This document shows, one piece after another, positions 33,177 through 42,529 of a DNA stretch of 64,000 nucleotides. A program made the translations under genes and the position numbers. The stretch comes from Brevibacterium sp. XM4083 (GTDB lineage Bacteria; Actinomycetota; Actinomycetes; Actinomycetales; Brevibacteriaceae): contig NZ_VFYR02000002.1 of assembly GCF_006489205.2 (NCBI RefSeq), positions 591,278-655,277 on the forward strand. The letters run 5' to 3'. Within the stretch, counting starts at the first letter, position 1. The number at the start of each line of letters is the position of its first letter. The notes under the pieces are model-generated. The model was not told where the DNA came from, searched no databases, and saw only the letters and a list, made by a program, of their open reading frames with translations.

Positions 33177-34394
33177 TCAGCGCATCCGCCGCAACGTCCG
33201 TCGTCTCCGGATGTGTTCGGGACGCAGACCCATTCCGATGATGTGTCCCGGCACCCGCGCGAGTACGGGAAACCGGTCGATCAGCCGCAACGGCAGCGGT
33301 GGGCGGGAGTGAGGATCATCGGCGAGGAGCATCGGCTGGATGCGCTGCTGGATCCACTGGATCGCTGCCGCCGGCCACGCACGCCGTCGCTGAATCGCGC
33401 GCAGCTCCCGTGTCGACGGTGTGCGCTCCCTCAGCACAGGTCCGAGTTCACGGGCGGCGGCCACAGCATCCTGGATCGCCAGATTGATCCCGACACCACC
33501 CGCCGGTGACATCGCATGGGCGGCATCGCCGATGCACAGCACCCCGCGGGCGGACCACTGCGGCAGTCTCTCGAGCCGCACGCGCAGCAGTCTCAGGTCG
33601 TCGAGACCCACGGATTCCATCCGGGCCCGCAGCTCCGGAGCGATGCGCGCTATCCGCCTGCGCAGGGCGATGAGCGCCTCGGGCGACGCGTCCCATGTCC
33701 CTGCCGGGATGGCGTGGGCGACCTGGAAACCGTCGCCCCGATCGATCGCGATGACGAATCCTGCCCCGGCCTGGGCGAAGGGCAGCGTCTCAGCAGCGAC
33801 CTTGGGCAGGCGGAACCACAGGACGTCCATGGCATTGGCGAGCGTCCGCGGCACAAGTCCGACTGCTCTTCTCACCGTCGAATCGCGACCGTCCGCGCCG
33901 ATGACGAGCCGGGCCCTGACCTCGCCATCACCGTCGCCGGACCGAGTGCGCACACCGACGACCTGCCCTGCCTCGGTCACCACGCCGGTCACCTCCGTGC
34001 TCCGCAGCAGCGTGAAGCCGTCCTCGCGGACCCCAGCACGGGCAATGAGGTCGAGGAACTCCCACTGCGGCATGAAGCTGATGACCCTCCGACTGGTGGG
34101 CAGGTGCGAGAAGTCGGCGAGCACAAGCTGATCCGAGTTCCATCTCAGCGTCACCTGTGCCATGTCCGCATGGGGAAGGACGAGGAAGTCCTCGAGCAGA
34201 CCGAGTTCGGCCAACAGATCCTGCGTCGCGGGATGAATGGTGTCACCGCGGAAGTCCCGGAGGAAATCACTGTGCTTCTCGATGACCAGGGTCTCGACAC
34301 CGGCACGAGCCAGCATGAGTCCGCAGATGAGCCCGGCCGGACCTCCGCCGACGACGACACAGTCCACGGTCAGTGTCTTCACGTTCGCTGTCAT
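33177..34394 (-). CDS. FAD-dependent monooxygenase (aromatic hydroxylase type)
   Basis: A 405-residue flavoprotein. The dinucleotide-binding motif VVVGGGPAGLICGLMLARAG is at about residues 13-32, the DG motif is LVIGADGRDSTVRRAVG, and the GD motif is VLCIGDAAHAMSPAGGVGINLAIQDA. This is the class A hydroxylase fold of the PheA/UbiH group; the fatty-substrate-like 'R-G-D-T-I-H-P' segment occurs in many members. The substrate cannot be told. It is divergent from a TetR gene, with 38 nt between the starts, and that gene is probably its repressor. The C terminus ends in an Arg-rich stretch (EHIRRRRTLRRMR). Confidence 0.88.
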   Translation of the reverse strand: MTANVKTLTVDCVVVGGGPAGLICGLMLARAGVETLVIEKHSDFLRDFRGDTIHPATQDLLAELGLLEDFLVLPHADMAQVTLRWNSDQLVLADFSHLPTSRRVISFMPQWEFLDLIARAGVREDGFTLLRSTEVTGVVTEAGQVVGVRTRSGDGDGEVRARLVIGADGRDSTVRRAVGLVPRTLANAMDVLWFRLPKVAAETLPFAQAGAGFVIAIDRGDGFQVAHAIPAGTWDASPEALIALRRRIARIAPELRARMESVGLDDLRLLRVRLERLPQWSARGVLCIGDAAHAMSPAGGVGINLAIQDAVAAARELGPVLRERTPSTRELRAIQRRRAWPAAAIQWIQQRIQPMLLADDPHSRPPLPLRLIDRFPVLARVPGHIIGMGLRPEHIRRRRTLRRMR

Positions 34395-34420
34395 ACCCCC
34401 ACGATGGAACCCGAACCTGC

Positions 34421-34426
34421 CACAAT
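34421..34426 (+). promoter_or_regulatory. -10-like box of a putative leaderless tetR promoter
   Basis: CACAAT ends 6 nt before ATG 34433, in the 38-nt divergent gap with the monooxygenase gene. Confidence 0.35.
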
Positions 34427-34432
34427 GCCACC

Positions 34433-35047
34433 ATGGTCAATAAACGACCCGGTCGACCCGCCGACGGTTCGGATGCCCGCGAGCAGCTCATCGCCGCGGC
34501 TCAACGGCTGCTCACGGACGGTCATCCGGCGACGATCTCGACACGACGGATCGCTCGCGACGCGGGCGTGAGCCATTCGCTGGTCAATTATCACTTCGGG
34601 TCGAAAGACGATCTCATTCTCACCGCACTCTCGCTGACCATTGCTCCACACCATGTCGTGCGCGCAGCAACTGCGGGTGGCACGCTCGACGTCACGGCGC
34701 TCGCGACCGGGATCGTCCGTCTCTGGGATCACCCCGACCACGGGCCTCGCCTCGTGCGCTTCGCTCGCGAAATCGCGTCCGACGGCACCCGCGCGGCACT
34801 GCTGAGCAGCTATCTCGAGAACGCCGTCTTCGGCGGCCTTGCCGCCGCCGTGGGCAATCGGACGGCCCGGCGGCTTGCCGTGATCATCGTCGGCACGATC
34901 TTCACCCGTTATGTGCTCGCCCTGCCGTTGATGGCTGCACAGCCCTCCGCCGAGGTGATCCGGCAGTTCGTCGACCTGGCCGGTCCGATGCCCCCGCGGG
35001 ATCGGCCGCCTCGGCGCTCCGGCACCGAACCGTCAGAGGGGCCCTGA
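34433..35047 (+). CDS. TetR family regulator
   Basis: A 204-residue protein. The TetR helix-turn-helix at about residues 16-62 contains LIAAAQRLLTDGHPATISTRRIARDAGVSHSLVNYHFGSKDDL, with the signature VNYHFGSKDDLI. The C-terminal domain is helical, ending in a Pro/Arg-rich tail. ATG 34433 gives the standard short N-terminal arm; an upstream in-frame start would run through the divergent promoter. It most likely represses the adjacent FAD monooxygenase, with the monooxygenase substrate or product as inducer. Confidence 0.9.
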   Translation: MVNKRPGRPADGSDAREQLIAAAQRLLTDGHPATISTRRIARDAGVSHSLVNYHFGSKDDLILTALSLTIAPHHVVRAATAGGTLDVTALATGIVRLWDHPDHGPRLVRFAREIASDGTRAALLSSYLENAVFGGLAAAVGNRTARRLAVIIVGTIFTRYVLALPLMAAQPSAEVIRQFVDLAGPMPPRDRPPRRSGTEPSEGP

Positions 35048-35071
35048 CCGATCAGAGGCGCAACCGACCGA

Positions 35072-36400
35072 TCAGAGGCGGATGAGCTCGCGCGGGAACG
35101 CCGTGAACGTGTCAGCACCCGAGTCGGTGATGAGGATCGATTCGGAGAGCTCGTAGCCGTAGCCGTTCATCCACATGCCGCAGATGAGGTGGAAGGCCAT
35201 CCCCGCCTCGAGGATCTGATCGTCCTCGGTGCGGATCGAGATCGTCCGCTCACCCCAGTCCGGCGGATAGCCGATGCCGATCGAATAGCCCAGGCGGCTC
35301 GGCTTCTCGAGTCCGTGCAGGGCCAGCGACCGATTCCAGGTCCGCGCGAGCTCCGCGGTGGGCACCCCGGGTCGGGCGACGTCGAGGACGGCTGCCAGCG
35401 CCTCGGCGACGACCCCTTCGAGACGGACGAGTTCCTGCTTCGGACGGCCGACGACCGCCGTCCGGGCCAGCGGGACATGGTAGCGGCGGTGGACTCCGGC
35501 GAGCTCGATGCTCACGGACTCATCCGTCGCGAACACTCTGTCGGTCCACGTCAGGTGCGGGGTGTCGGCGCTCTCTCCGGTGGGCATGAGCGGCACGATC
35601 GCCGGATAGTCACCCCAGGCGGCGTCGTGCCCGCGGATCTGCGCGGCGGCGATCGCGGCGGCGACCTCATGCTGGCCCACTCCTTCGGCGATCGACTCGA
35701 GGGCCGCGTTCATCGCCGCGGTCGTCACCTCGGCGGCCCGGTGCATGAGTGCGAGTTCGGCCGGGGATTTGATCGCCCGGATCCAGTTGACGAGTTCGAA
35801 CGAATCGACGAGGCGCCATTCGGGCACCCCGTTGACGAGCGCGCGGAAGGCCCGCGGGGAGAAGAAGTGCGAGTCCATCTCGACACCCACGGGCGAGGTG
35901 GAGGCGCGCGCGACCTCCCACCGCTGACGCAGGGCGAAGGCGACCCAGTCGAAGGGGTGGATGTGCGGGCGCTGCACATAGCGCTCGGGGTAGCCGACGA
36001 TGTCCTCCGGCGGCAGCCACGAGGTGTGCGTGGCCCCACGGGCGTCCATATCGCGCATGAAGAGCGTGAGCGGACCCGAGGAGGGGACGAAGAGCAGCTG
36101 CGGAGTGTAGAACGACCACGCGTTGTAGCCGGTGAGGTAGTAGATGTTCGCCGGATCGGTGACGATGAGCGCCGACAGACCCTGGTCGCTCATCCGCCCC
36201 CGCACCGCGGCGATGCGAGCGAGGTACTCCTCGGGAGCGAAGCCGAGATGCTTCGCTCCGATCGTGTCGACCTCGCCGGGATAGGGCTGCGGACGCGACC
36301 GGACTTCGGCCCCGGCCCCTCCCTGCTCGGCGCCCGGACGCATCCCCTGCACATCGGCGCGGCTGTCGGCGCGACCGGAGAACAGCTCACCCTCATTCAT
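35072..36400 (-). CDS. M24-fold hydrolase resembling ectoine hydrolase (DoeA/EutD)
   Basis: A 442-residue pita-bread fold protein. The N-terminal creatinase domain has EYLARIAAVRGRMSDQG and YLTGYNAWSFYTPQ, and the region with YPERYVQRPHIHPFDWVAF matches what I recall of ectoine hydrolases (DoeA/EutD). The M24 metal ligands appear lost: the usual DfG and sDiTRT segments read SIELAG and HVPLART, and the 'GHgiG' His is replaced (LGYSIGIGY). This fits metal-free members such as creatinase and ectoine hydrolase rather than an aminopeptidase. It is divergent from an Lrp regulator and a class III aminotransferase, a grouping seen in ectoine breakdown loci. The start at 36400 (MNEGELF) is preferred over the open frame upstream. 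Confidence 0.8.
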   Translation of the reverse strand: MNEGELFSGRADSRADVQGMRPGAEQGGAGAEVRSRPQPYPGEVDTIGAKHLGFAPEEYLARIAAVRGRMSDQGLSALIVTDPANIYYLTGYNAWSFYTPQLLFVPSSGPLTLFMRDMDARGATHTSWLPPEDIVGYPERYVQRPHIHPFDWVAFALRQRWEVARASTSPVGVEMDSHFFSPRAFRALVNGVPEWRLVDSFELVNWIRAIKSPAELALMHRAAEVTTAAMNAALESIAEGVGQHEVAAAIAAAQIRGHDAAWGDYPAIVPLMPTGESADTPHLTWTDRVFATDESVSIELAGVHRRYHVPLARTAVVGRPKQELVRLEGVVAEALAAVLDVARPGVPTAELARTWNRSLALHGLEKPSRLGYSIGIGYPPDWGERTISIRTEDDQILEAGMAFHLICGMWMNGYGYELSESILITDSGADTFTAFPRELIRL

Positions 36401-36613
36401 GCGCCCAGTCTGGTGATCCGCCTCACACGGTGTCAATGAGGCGCGCGCGGAGCGCCACCGACGCGGCCGGCGCGAGGTCCCGATGACGCTGCGGCCCGAG
36501 CAGGCACAACCCAGCGGCCCGCCGCAGCAGGCCCTGAGCGGCAACCACCCCCGACACCCAGCCCCACCGCCTCGCCGCGATGACGAATACAGAATGAAAG
36601 TTCAAGGAAATCA

Positions 36614-36663
36614 ACTGAATCCGCAAACAGGACTACGCATTCCGACTGAATCGATGGTAGGTT
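36614..36663 (+). promoter_or_regulatory. Direct repeats and -10-like box upstream of lrp
   Basis: ACTGAATC occurs at 36614-36621 and 36645-36652, 31 nt apart (about three helical turns), followed by a -10-like TAGGTT at 36658-36663. This part of the 293-nt divergent region (36401-36693) is AT-rich, as expected for an Lrp/AsnC binding site. Confidence 0.45.
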
Positions 36664-36693
36664 GGTCTGAGACTCACATCACGGAGGTGAAGA

Positions 36694-37179
36694 ATGACCC
36701 ACTCGCTGCCGAGCGTCAGCAGTCACCGCCTGGGCAACCTCGACGAGAAGTCCAAGGCGATCATCGTCGAACTCCAGCACGACGGACGCAAGTCCTACTC
36801 TGCCATCGGCAAGTCCGTCGGACTCTCCGAGGCGGCCGTGCGGCAGCGGGTGTCACGGCTCATCGAATCCGGCGTGATGGAGATCGTGGCCGTGACCGAC
36901 CCGCTCAGTCTCGGCTTCGCCCGACAGGCCATGGTGGGCGTGAAGGTCCGCGGAGACATCTCGAAGGTCGCCGACAGGCTGCACGGGTATGACGAGATCG
37001 ACTATCTCGTCGTCACCGCGGGGTCGTTCGACCTCCTTGTGGAGATCGTCTGCGAATCGGACCGACACCTCATCGATTTCGTCAACCGAGAACTCCGGTC
37101 GATCGACGCCGTCGTCGACACGGAGCTCTTCATGTACCTCTCACTCGAAAAGCAAAAATACAATTGGGGGACACGATGA
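36694..37179 (+). CDS. Lrp/AsnC family regulator
   Basis: A 161-residue protein. The N-terminal winged helix-turn-helix (about residues 15-70: LDEKSKAIIVELQHDGRKSYSAIGKSVGLSEAAVRQRVSRLIESGVM) is followed by an AsnC/RAM ligand domain with VMVGVKVRG-like and VVTAGSFDLLVEIVCES segments. Its stop overlaps the start of the aminotransferase gene as ATGA, so it is co-transcribed with it and probably controls it in response to an amino acid. GGAGGTG lies 6 nt before the ATG. In ectoine catabolism loci an AsnC-type regulator (DoeX) occupies this position. Confidence 0.93.
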   Translation: MTHSLPSVSSHRLGNLDEKSKAIIVELQHDGRKSYSAIGKSVGLSEAAVRQRVSRLIESGVMEIVAVTDPLSLGFARQAMVGVKVRGDISKVADRLHGYDEIDYLVVTAGSFDLLVEIVCESDRHLIDFVNRELRSIDAVVDTELFMYLSLEKQKYNWGTR

Positions 37180-38567
37180 CAGACAATGTCACCAGAGCCG
37201 GCACTCCGTATCAGGAAGCCGTGCGCAACAACGTGTGGATGCACATGGCACCGCACCAGGCCCTGTTCAACGGCGGACAGGCACCGATCATCACCCGCGG
37301 CGAAGGCCACCACATCTTCGACGACCAGGGCAAGAAGTACCTCGACGGCCTCGCCGGGCTCTTCACCGTCCAGGTCGGACACGGTCGTGAGGAGATCGCT
37401 AAGGCGATGTACGACCAGACCATGAAGCTGCCCTTCATGCCGCTGTGGTCGTTCGCGCACCCGCAAGCCATCGAGCTCTCCGAGCGTCTCGCAGGCTACG
37501 CCCCCGGCGACCTCAACCGCGTGTTCCTCACCTCCGGCGGCGGCGACTCCGTCGAATCGGCGATGAAGCTCGCGAAGAACTACTTCAAGCTCACCGGCAA
37601 GCCCGGCAAGCACAAGATCATCTCCCGCGCCACCGCCTACCACGGCACCCCGCACGGCGCGCTGTCGGTGACGTCCCTGCCGGGCCTGCGCGAGCAGTTC
37701 GCGCCCCTCGTCCCCGGTGCCTACAAGGTTCCGAACACGAACTTCTACCGTGCGCCCGAACCGTACGCGCACGATGAGAAGGCCTTCGGCCGCTGGGCGG
37801 CCGACCGCATCGCCGAGGCGATCGAATTCGAAGGCGCCGACTCCGTGGCAGCCGTCTTCCTCGAGCCCGTGCAGAACTCCGGTGGCTGCTTCCCGCCGCC
37901 TCCCGGCTACTTCGAGCGCGTGCGCGAGATCTGCGACGAGAACGACGTCCTCCTCGTCTCCGACGAGACGATCTGCGCCTACGGCCGCATCGGCGACATG
38001 TTCGCGTGCAACGACTTCGGCTACGTCCCCGACATCATCACCTCGGCGAAGGGCATCACCTCCGGGTACGCCCCGCTCGGTGCGATGATCGCCTCGGACC
38101 GCCTCTTCGAGCCCTTCGGCCCCGACGGTGACGCGACGTTCTACCACGGCTACACCTTCGGCGGACACCCCGTCGCCTGTGCCGCCGCGATGGCGAACTT
38201 CGACGTGTTCGAGAACGAGAAGCTCAACGACCACGTGCACGAGAACGCCGGTGCGTTCAAGTTCACGCTCGAGAAGCTCAAGGACCTCCCGATCGTCGGC
38301 GACGTCCGCGGTGAGGGCTTCTTCTACGGCATCGAACTCGTCAAGGACAAGGACACGAAGGAGTCCTTCACCGAAGAGGAGTCCGAGCGCATCCTCAAGA
38401 ACTTCGTCTCGGCGAAGATGTACGAGAACGGCCTCTACTGCCGTGCCGACGACCGCGGCGACCCGGTCATCCAGCTCTCGCCCCCGCTGACCGTCGGTCA
38501 GAAGGAGTTCGACGAGATGGAATCGATCATCCGCAGCGTCCTCAAGGAAGCGTGGACGATGTTCTGA
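37176..38567 (+). CDS. Class III PLP-dependent aminotransferase
   Basis: A 463-residue fold-type I aminotransferase. FLTSGGGDSVESAMKLAKNY and HGTPHGALSVTS mark the cofactor-binding region, LVSDETICAYGRIG holds the PLP-ring Asp, and the Schiff-base Lys is about residue 292 in ITSAKGITSGYAPLGAM. The family transfers omega-amino groups (putrescine, 4-aminobutyrate, beta-alanine, diaminobutyrate). With the neighbouring Lrp and ectoine-hydrolase-like genes, a diaminobutyrate transaminase (DoeD-like) is one candidate, but putrescine-pyruvate transaminase is equally open. The start ATG at 37176 is coupled to lrp. Confidence 0.88.
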   Translation: MTDNVTRAGTPYQEAVRNNVWMHMAPHQALFNGGQAPIITRGEGHHIFDDQGKKYLDGLAGLFTVQVGHGREEIAKAMYDQTMKLPFMPLWSFAHPQAIELSERLAGYAPGDLNRVFLTSGGGDSVESAMKLAKNYFKLTGKPGKHKIISRATAYHGTPHGALSVTSLPGLREQFAPLVPGAYKVPNTNFYRAPEPYAHDEKAFGRWAADRIAEAIEFEGADSVAAVFLEPVQNSGGCFPPPPGYFERVREICDENDVLLVSDETICAYGRIGDMFACNDFGYVPDIITSAKGITSGYAPLGAMIASDRLFEPFGPDGDATFYHGYTFGGHPVACAAAMANFDVFENEKLNDHVHENAGAFKFTLEKLKDLPIVGDVRGEGFFYGIELVKDKDTKESFTEEESERILKNFVSAKMYENGLYCRADDRGDPVIQLSPPLTVGQKEFDEMESIIRSVLKEAWTMF

Positions 38568-38590
38568 TCGCCCACCTCGGCGCGTGAGAC

Positions 38591-38637
38591 ACGACAGCGG
38601 CCCCGACACCTGGTCATGGTGTCGGGGCCGCTGTCGT
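38591..38637. terminator. 20-bp hairpin between the aminotransferase gene and glyS
   Basis: A perfect 20-bp stem (38591-38610 with 38618-38637) and 7-nt loop between convergent genes. Confidence 0.92.
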
Positions 38638-38736
38638 TGCTGGTGGGGCGGGTGAGATCATCGACCGCCGAGGTGGACGGGCAGGGGCGTGTGACCGTGC
38701 CCGTCCGCTGGCCCTTGAGTCTCAGACGCCTCAGTC

Positions 38737-40116
38737 TCAGACGCCGAGGTGATCGGCGAGGTAGGCTTCGACCTGGTCGAGGCTCACGCGCTCCTGGCTC
38801 ATGTCGTCGCGCTTGCGGATCGTCACCGCACCGTCGTCGAGGGAGTCGAAGTCGTACGTGATGCACAGGGGCGTGCCGATCTCGTCCTGGCGACGGTAGC
38901 GTCGGCCGATGGCTCCGGCGTCGTCGAAGTCGATGTTCCAGCGCTTGCGCAGCTGTGCGGCGAGCTCCTTGGCCTGCGGGGTGAGCTTCTCGTTGCGGCT
39001 CAGCGGCAGCACCGCCGCCTTGACCGGGGCGAGCCGCGGGTCGAGGCGGAGGACGATGCGGGTGTCCGTGCCGCCCTTCGTGTTCGGGGCCTCGTCCTCG
39101 GTGTAGGCGTCGACGAGGAATGCCATCATCGACCGGGTGAGACCGAACGCGGGTTCGATGACATACGGGGTGTAGCGCTCCCCGCTGGCCTGATCGAAGT
39201 ACTGCAGCTTCGCGCCCGAGGCCTCGGAGTGGGTGCCGAGGTCGTAGTCGGTGCGATTGGCCACGCCCATGAGCTCGCCCCATTCCGACCCCTGGAAGCC
39301 GAAGCGGTACTCGATGTCGATCGTGCCCGCCGAGTAGTGGGCGCGCTCGTCCTCAGGCACGTCGAACCGGCGCATGTTCGCCTCGTCGATGCCGAGCCCG
39401 ATGAACCAGTTCCAGCAGTCCTCGACCCAGGTGGAGAAGAACGAGTCGGCCTCGTCGGGGTGGACGAAGTACTCGAGCTCCATCTGCTCGAACTCGCGGG
39501 TGCGGAAGATGAAGTTGCCGGGCGTGATCTCGTTGCGGAAGGACTTGCCGATCTGGCCGATGCCGAACGGCGGCTTCTTCCGGGCAGCGGTGACGACGTT
39601 GTTGAAGTTGACGAAGATGCCCTGCGCGGTCTCCGGACGCAGGTAGTGGAGGCCCGCCTCGGACTCGACGGGACCGAGGTAGGTCTTGACAAGCCCGGAG
39701 AACTGCTGCGGCTCCGTCCACTGACCGCGGGTGCCGCAGTCGGGGCAGACGATGTCGGCCATGCCGTTGGCCGGTGCCTTGCCGTGCTTGGCCTCGTAGG
39801 CCTCGACGAGGTGGTCCTCGCGGTGCCGGTGGTGGCAGTGGAGGCATTCGACGAGGGGGTCGACGAAGGTCTCGACGTGACCCGAGGCCTCCCACACGCG
39901 CTTGGGCAGGATGATCGAGGAGTCGAGGCCGACGACGTCCTCACGCCCGCGGACGAAGGTCTGCCACCACTGCGACTTGATGTTGTCCTTGAGTTCGACA
40001 CCGAGCGGACCGTAGTCCCATGACGACCGGGTACCGCCGTAGATCTCTCCGGCTTGGAAGACGAAGCCCCGGCGCTTGGCGAGGGCGATGACGGCATCCA
40101 GCTTGGACTGTGCCAC
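38737..40116 (-). CDS. glyS: Glycine-tRNA ligase (dimeric type)
   Basis: A 459-residue class II synthetase. [24 protein letters not shown] opens the catalytic domain, motif 2 is [25 protein letters not shown], and motif 3 is [12 protein letters not shown] zinc-type pair CLHCHHRH ... CPDCGTRG interrupts the catalytic domain, and the anticodon-binding domain is C-terminal. This is the eukaryote-like homodimeric enzyme that actinobacteria use in place of the GlyQ/GlyS tetramer. GTG 40116 is preferred to the frame start at 40170 because AAGGAGA lies 8 nt before it. Confidence 0.96.
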   Translation of the reverse strand: MAQSKLDAVIALAKRRGFVFQAGEIYGGTRSSWDYGPLGVELKDNIKSQWWQTFVRGREDVVGLDSSIILPKRVWEASGHVETFVDPLVECLHCHHRHREDHLVEAYEAKHGKAPANGMADIVCPDCGTRGQWTEPQQFSGLVKTYLGPVESEAGLHYLRPETAQGIFVNFNNVVTAARKKPPFGIGQIGKSFRNEITPGNFIFRTREFEQMELEYFVHPDEADSFFSTWVEDCWNWFIGLGIDEANMRRFDVPEDERAHYSAGTIDIEYRFGFQGSEWGELMGVANRTDYDLGTHSEASGAKLQYFDQASGERYTPYVIEPAFGLTRSMMAFLVDAYTEDEAPNTKGGTDTRIVLRLDPRLAPVKAAVLPLSRNEKLTPQAKELAAQLRKRWNIDFDDAGAIGRRYRRQDEIGTPLCITYDFDSLDDGAVTIRKRDDMSQERVSLDQVEAYLADHLGV

Positions 40117-40275
40117 GATTGACTCTCCTTGGTCTCCTTGCCGCCGACGGCCGGCTGCCGTGGCGCACAACTCCCCAGCCTATCGGTTCGCGCCCCGCCG
40201 CGGACACAGGCCGCTGGCGATGGAACTCACACTTTCTCTGCCCACTGGGGACCGCCTCGGCGCGGGACGACAAGG

Positions 40276-40281
40276 TAGACT
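40276..40281 (+). promoter_or_regulatory. Probable -10 box of the DEAD-box helicase gene
   Basis: TAGACT, about 180 nt before the start at 40460, so the mRNA would carry a long leader. The spacer 40117-40459 (343 nt) holds this box and otherwise no recognisable element. Confidence 0.4.
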
Positions 40282-40459
40282 GGGGGCACACCCAAACCTA
40301 TCTTCCGTACCGACGGCTGTGCATCGGCACATGCCCTGAAGAATGACACGTACGGTTCCGGCCCGGATTGCCAGACATGATCGCATAAGCGGCCGCAGGG
40401 TAGATCGCCACTTCAGTCATCTGCGATCAAGTGTGTGCCGCAAGTGAGAGTGAGACCTC

Positions 40460-42253
40460 ATGTCCGAACAGTCCGCCGAATCCACCCCGACCTTCTCCGA
40501 ACTCGGCCTCCACCCGGAGGTGCTGCGCGCCGTCGATGCGCTCGGCTACGAGTCCCCCTCCCCCATCCAGGCAGCGACCATCCCCGCCCTCGTCGAGGGC
40601 CGCGACGTCATCGGCCTCGCCCAGACCGGAACGGGCAAGACCGCGGCGTTCGCGCTGCCGGTCCTCTCCCACCTCGCCGAGGCGGGGCGCGCCGAGGACG
40701 GCCCGTTCGCCCTCGTGCTCACCCCCACCCGTGAGCTCGCGCTCCAGGTCGCCGAGGCGTTCACCTCGTATGCGACGAACCTCGACGACTTCTCCGTGCT
40801 CCCGATCTACGGCGGGCAGTCCTACGGCCCGCAGCTGGCCGGGCTCAAGCGCGGTGCGCAGGTCGTCGTCGGCACGCCCGGACGCGTCATCGACCACCTC
40901 AAGCGGGGTTCGCTCAAGCTCCAGAACCTCCAGCACCTCGTGCTCGACGAAGCCGATGAGATGCTCAAGATGGGCTTCGCCGAGGACATCGAGGAGATCT
41001 TCAACGCGACCGGCGACTCCCGCCAGGTCGCGCTCTTCTCCGCGACGATGCCGACCTCGATCCACCGCCTCACCGGCAAGTACCTCAACGATCCCGAAGA
41101 GGTCAGGGTCGCGGCGAAGTCGCAGACCGGGTCGAACATCCGCCAGCGTTACCTCATGGTCCAGCACTCCCACAAGCTCGATGCCCTCACCCGGATCCTC
41201 GAGGTCGAGGAGTACGACGGCATCATCATGTTCGTGCGCACGAAGCAGGCCACCGAGGAGCTCGCGGAGAAGCTGCGGGCCCGCGGGTTCAAGGCCTCGG
41301 CGATCAACGGCGACATCCCGCAGCAGGCGCGTGAGCGCACCGTCGAGATGCTGCGCGAGGGCAAGATCGACATCCTCGTCGCTACCGACGTCGCCGCGCG
41401 CGGTCTCGACGTCGAGCGCATCTCGCTCGTCGTCAACTACGACATCCCGCACGACACGGAGTCGTACGTCCACCGCATCGGCCGCACCGGTCGTGCCGGC
41501 CGCTCCGGTGAGGCGATCCTCTTCATCACCCCGCGTGAGCAGCGTCTGCTCGGCTCGATCGAGCGCGCGACGAAGCAGAAGGTCGAACCGCTGACGCTGC
41601 CGAGCGTCGAGGAGCTGACGAACACGCGCGTCGAGAAGTTCACCAAGCGCATCGACGATGCCCTGGCGACGACCGAGCTCAGCGAACTCGCGACCGTCAT
41701 CGAACAGTACGAGCTCAGCCGCAACGTTCCGGCCACGGACATCGCGGCCGCACTGGCCGCACTCCTCCTCGAGTCGAACTCGCTCAAGGCCGAGCCGATG
41801 CCCGAGCCCACCCGCGGCAAGCAGGGCCGTGACCGTGATCGCGACGGCAAGCCCGGCCGGGAGCGCGGGGCGCGCAACCGCGAGGGCATGGTCACCTACC
41901 GTCTCGCGGTCGGCCGCAACGAGCGCGTCCAGCCGGGGTCGATCGTCGGTGCGATCGCGAACGAAGGCGGTATCACCTCGAAGCAGATCGGCCACATCGA
42001 CATCCGGTCGAACCACACGCTCGTCGACCTGCCGCAGGATCTCGATCCGGGCGTGCTCAAGAAGCTCGCGCACACGGAGATCCAGGGTCGGCCGATCGAC
42101 ATCCGCCCCGATTCGGGTCGTCCGGGCCGTCCGTTCAAGAAGCGCAACTTCGACAAGCAGCCCGGCGACAACCGCAACTTCCGCGGCGACCGTCGCGGCG
42201 GCGGCAAGAAGTTCGGCGGCCGTGACCGCGATCGTTCGCGCGACCGCTACTGA
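40460..42253 (+). CDS. DEAD-box RNA helicase with a DbpA-like C-terminal RNA-binding domain
   Basis: A 597-residue ATP-dependent RNA helicase. Motifs in order: Q motif (F-x-x-L-G-L...P-x-P-I-Q), I AQTGTGKT, Ia PTRELALQ, Ib TPGR, II VLDEADEML, III SAT, V ATDVAARGLD, VI HRIGRTGRAG. After the helicase core, a linker rich in Arg/Asp/Gly (GKQGRDRDRDGKPG) leads to a DbpA-type RNA-binding fold (about residues 475-550) and a basic Arg/Gly tail. This is the DeaD/CsdA architecture, active in cold adaptation, ribosome assembly and RNA decay. The long leader is reminiscent of cold-shock genes. Confidence 0.93.
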   Translation: MSEQSAESTPTFSELGLHPEVLRAVDALGYESPSPIQAATIPALVEGRDVIGLAQTGTGKTAAFALPVLSHLAEAGRAEDGPFALVLTPTRELALQVAEAFTSYATNLDDFSVLPIYGGQSYGPQLAGLKRGAQVVVGTPGRVIDHLKRGSLKLQNLQHLVLDEADEMLKMGFAEDIEEIFNATGDSRQVALFSATMPTSIHRLTGKYLNDPEEVRVAAKSQTGSNIRQRYLMVQHSHKLDALTRILEVEEYDGIIMFVRTKQATEELAEKLRARGFKASAINGDIPQQARERTVEMLREGKIDILVATDVAARGLDVERISLVVNYDIPHDTESYVHRIGRTGRAGRSGEAILFITPREQRLLGSIERATKQKVEPLTLPSVEELTNTRVEKFTKRIDDALATTELSELATVIEQYELSRNVPATDIAAALAALLLESNSLKAEPMPEPTRGKQGRDRDRDGKPGRERGARNREGMVTYRLAVGRNERVQPGSIVGAIANEGGITSKQIGHIDIRSNHTLVDLPQDLDPGVLKKLAHTEIQGRPIDIRPDSGRPGRPFKKRNFDKQPGDNRNFRGDRRGGGKKFGGRDRDRSRDRY

Positions 42254-42264
42254 GATCCGCCCCT

Positions 42265-42298
42265 GAAGGGCCCGCAGCGTCCGCGCTGCGGGCCCTTC
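42265..42298 (+). terminator. Strong hairpin after the DEAD-box helicase gene
   Basis: A perfect 15-bp stem (42265-42279 with 42284-42298) with a 4-nt loop, 12 nt after the stop. Confidence 0.92.
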
Positions 42299-42406
42299 GG
42301 GCATCCTGGGGGCGATTGCCTCGGGGGCCGTCCGTCCTCCGGCAGGTTCCTGGTGCTCCGTTCCTGCGGCGGACTTCCGGCGACCGCCTGGGTGCCGCCG
42401 ATTGCG

Positions 42407-42470
42407 GCTCACGTGAGTTTCGGGGGCTCAGTTCCGGAACAGAGCCGTGGAAACCAGGGTGAGCCCGAAC
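42407..42470. repeat. Structured repeat element B1 (locus B)
   Basis: A 64-nt element with a 91%-identical copy at 42675-42738 (58 of 64 positions by eye). Its reverse complement shares GGGCTCACC...GGTTTCCA...CTGAGCCC with the second hairpin of the locus A units. CTCACGTGAG and TTCCGGAA are internal palindromes. Confidence 0.8.
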
Positions 42471-42529
42471 CGTCGGCAGGCCCCACACATCGGCCCGAGT
42501 CGACTCTCAGCGCGGACCCCACCGGGTTC

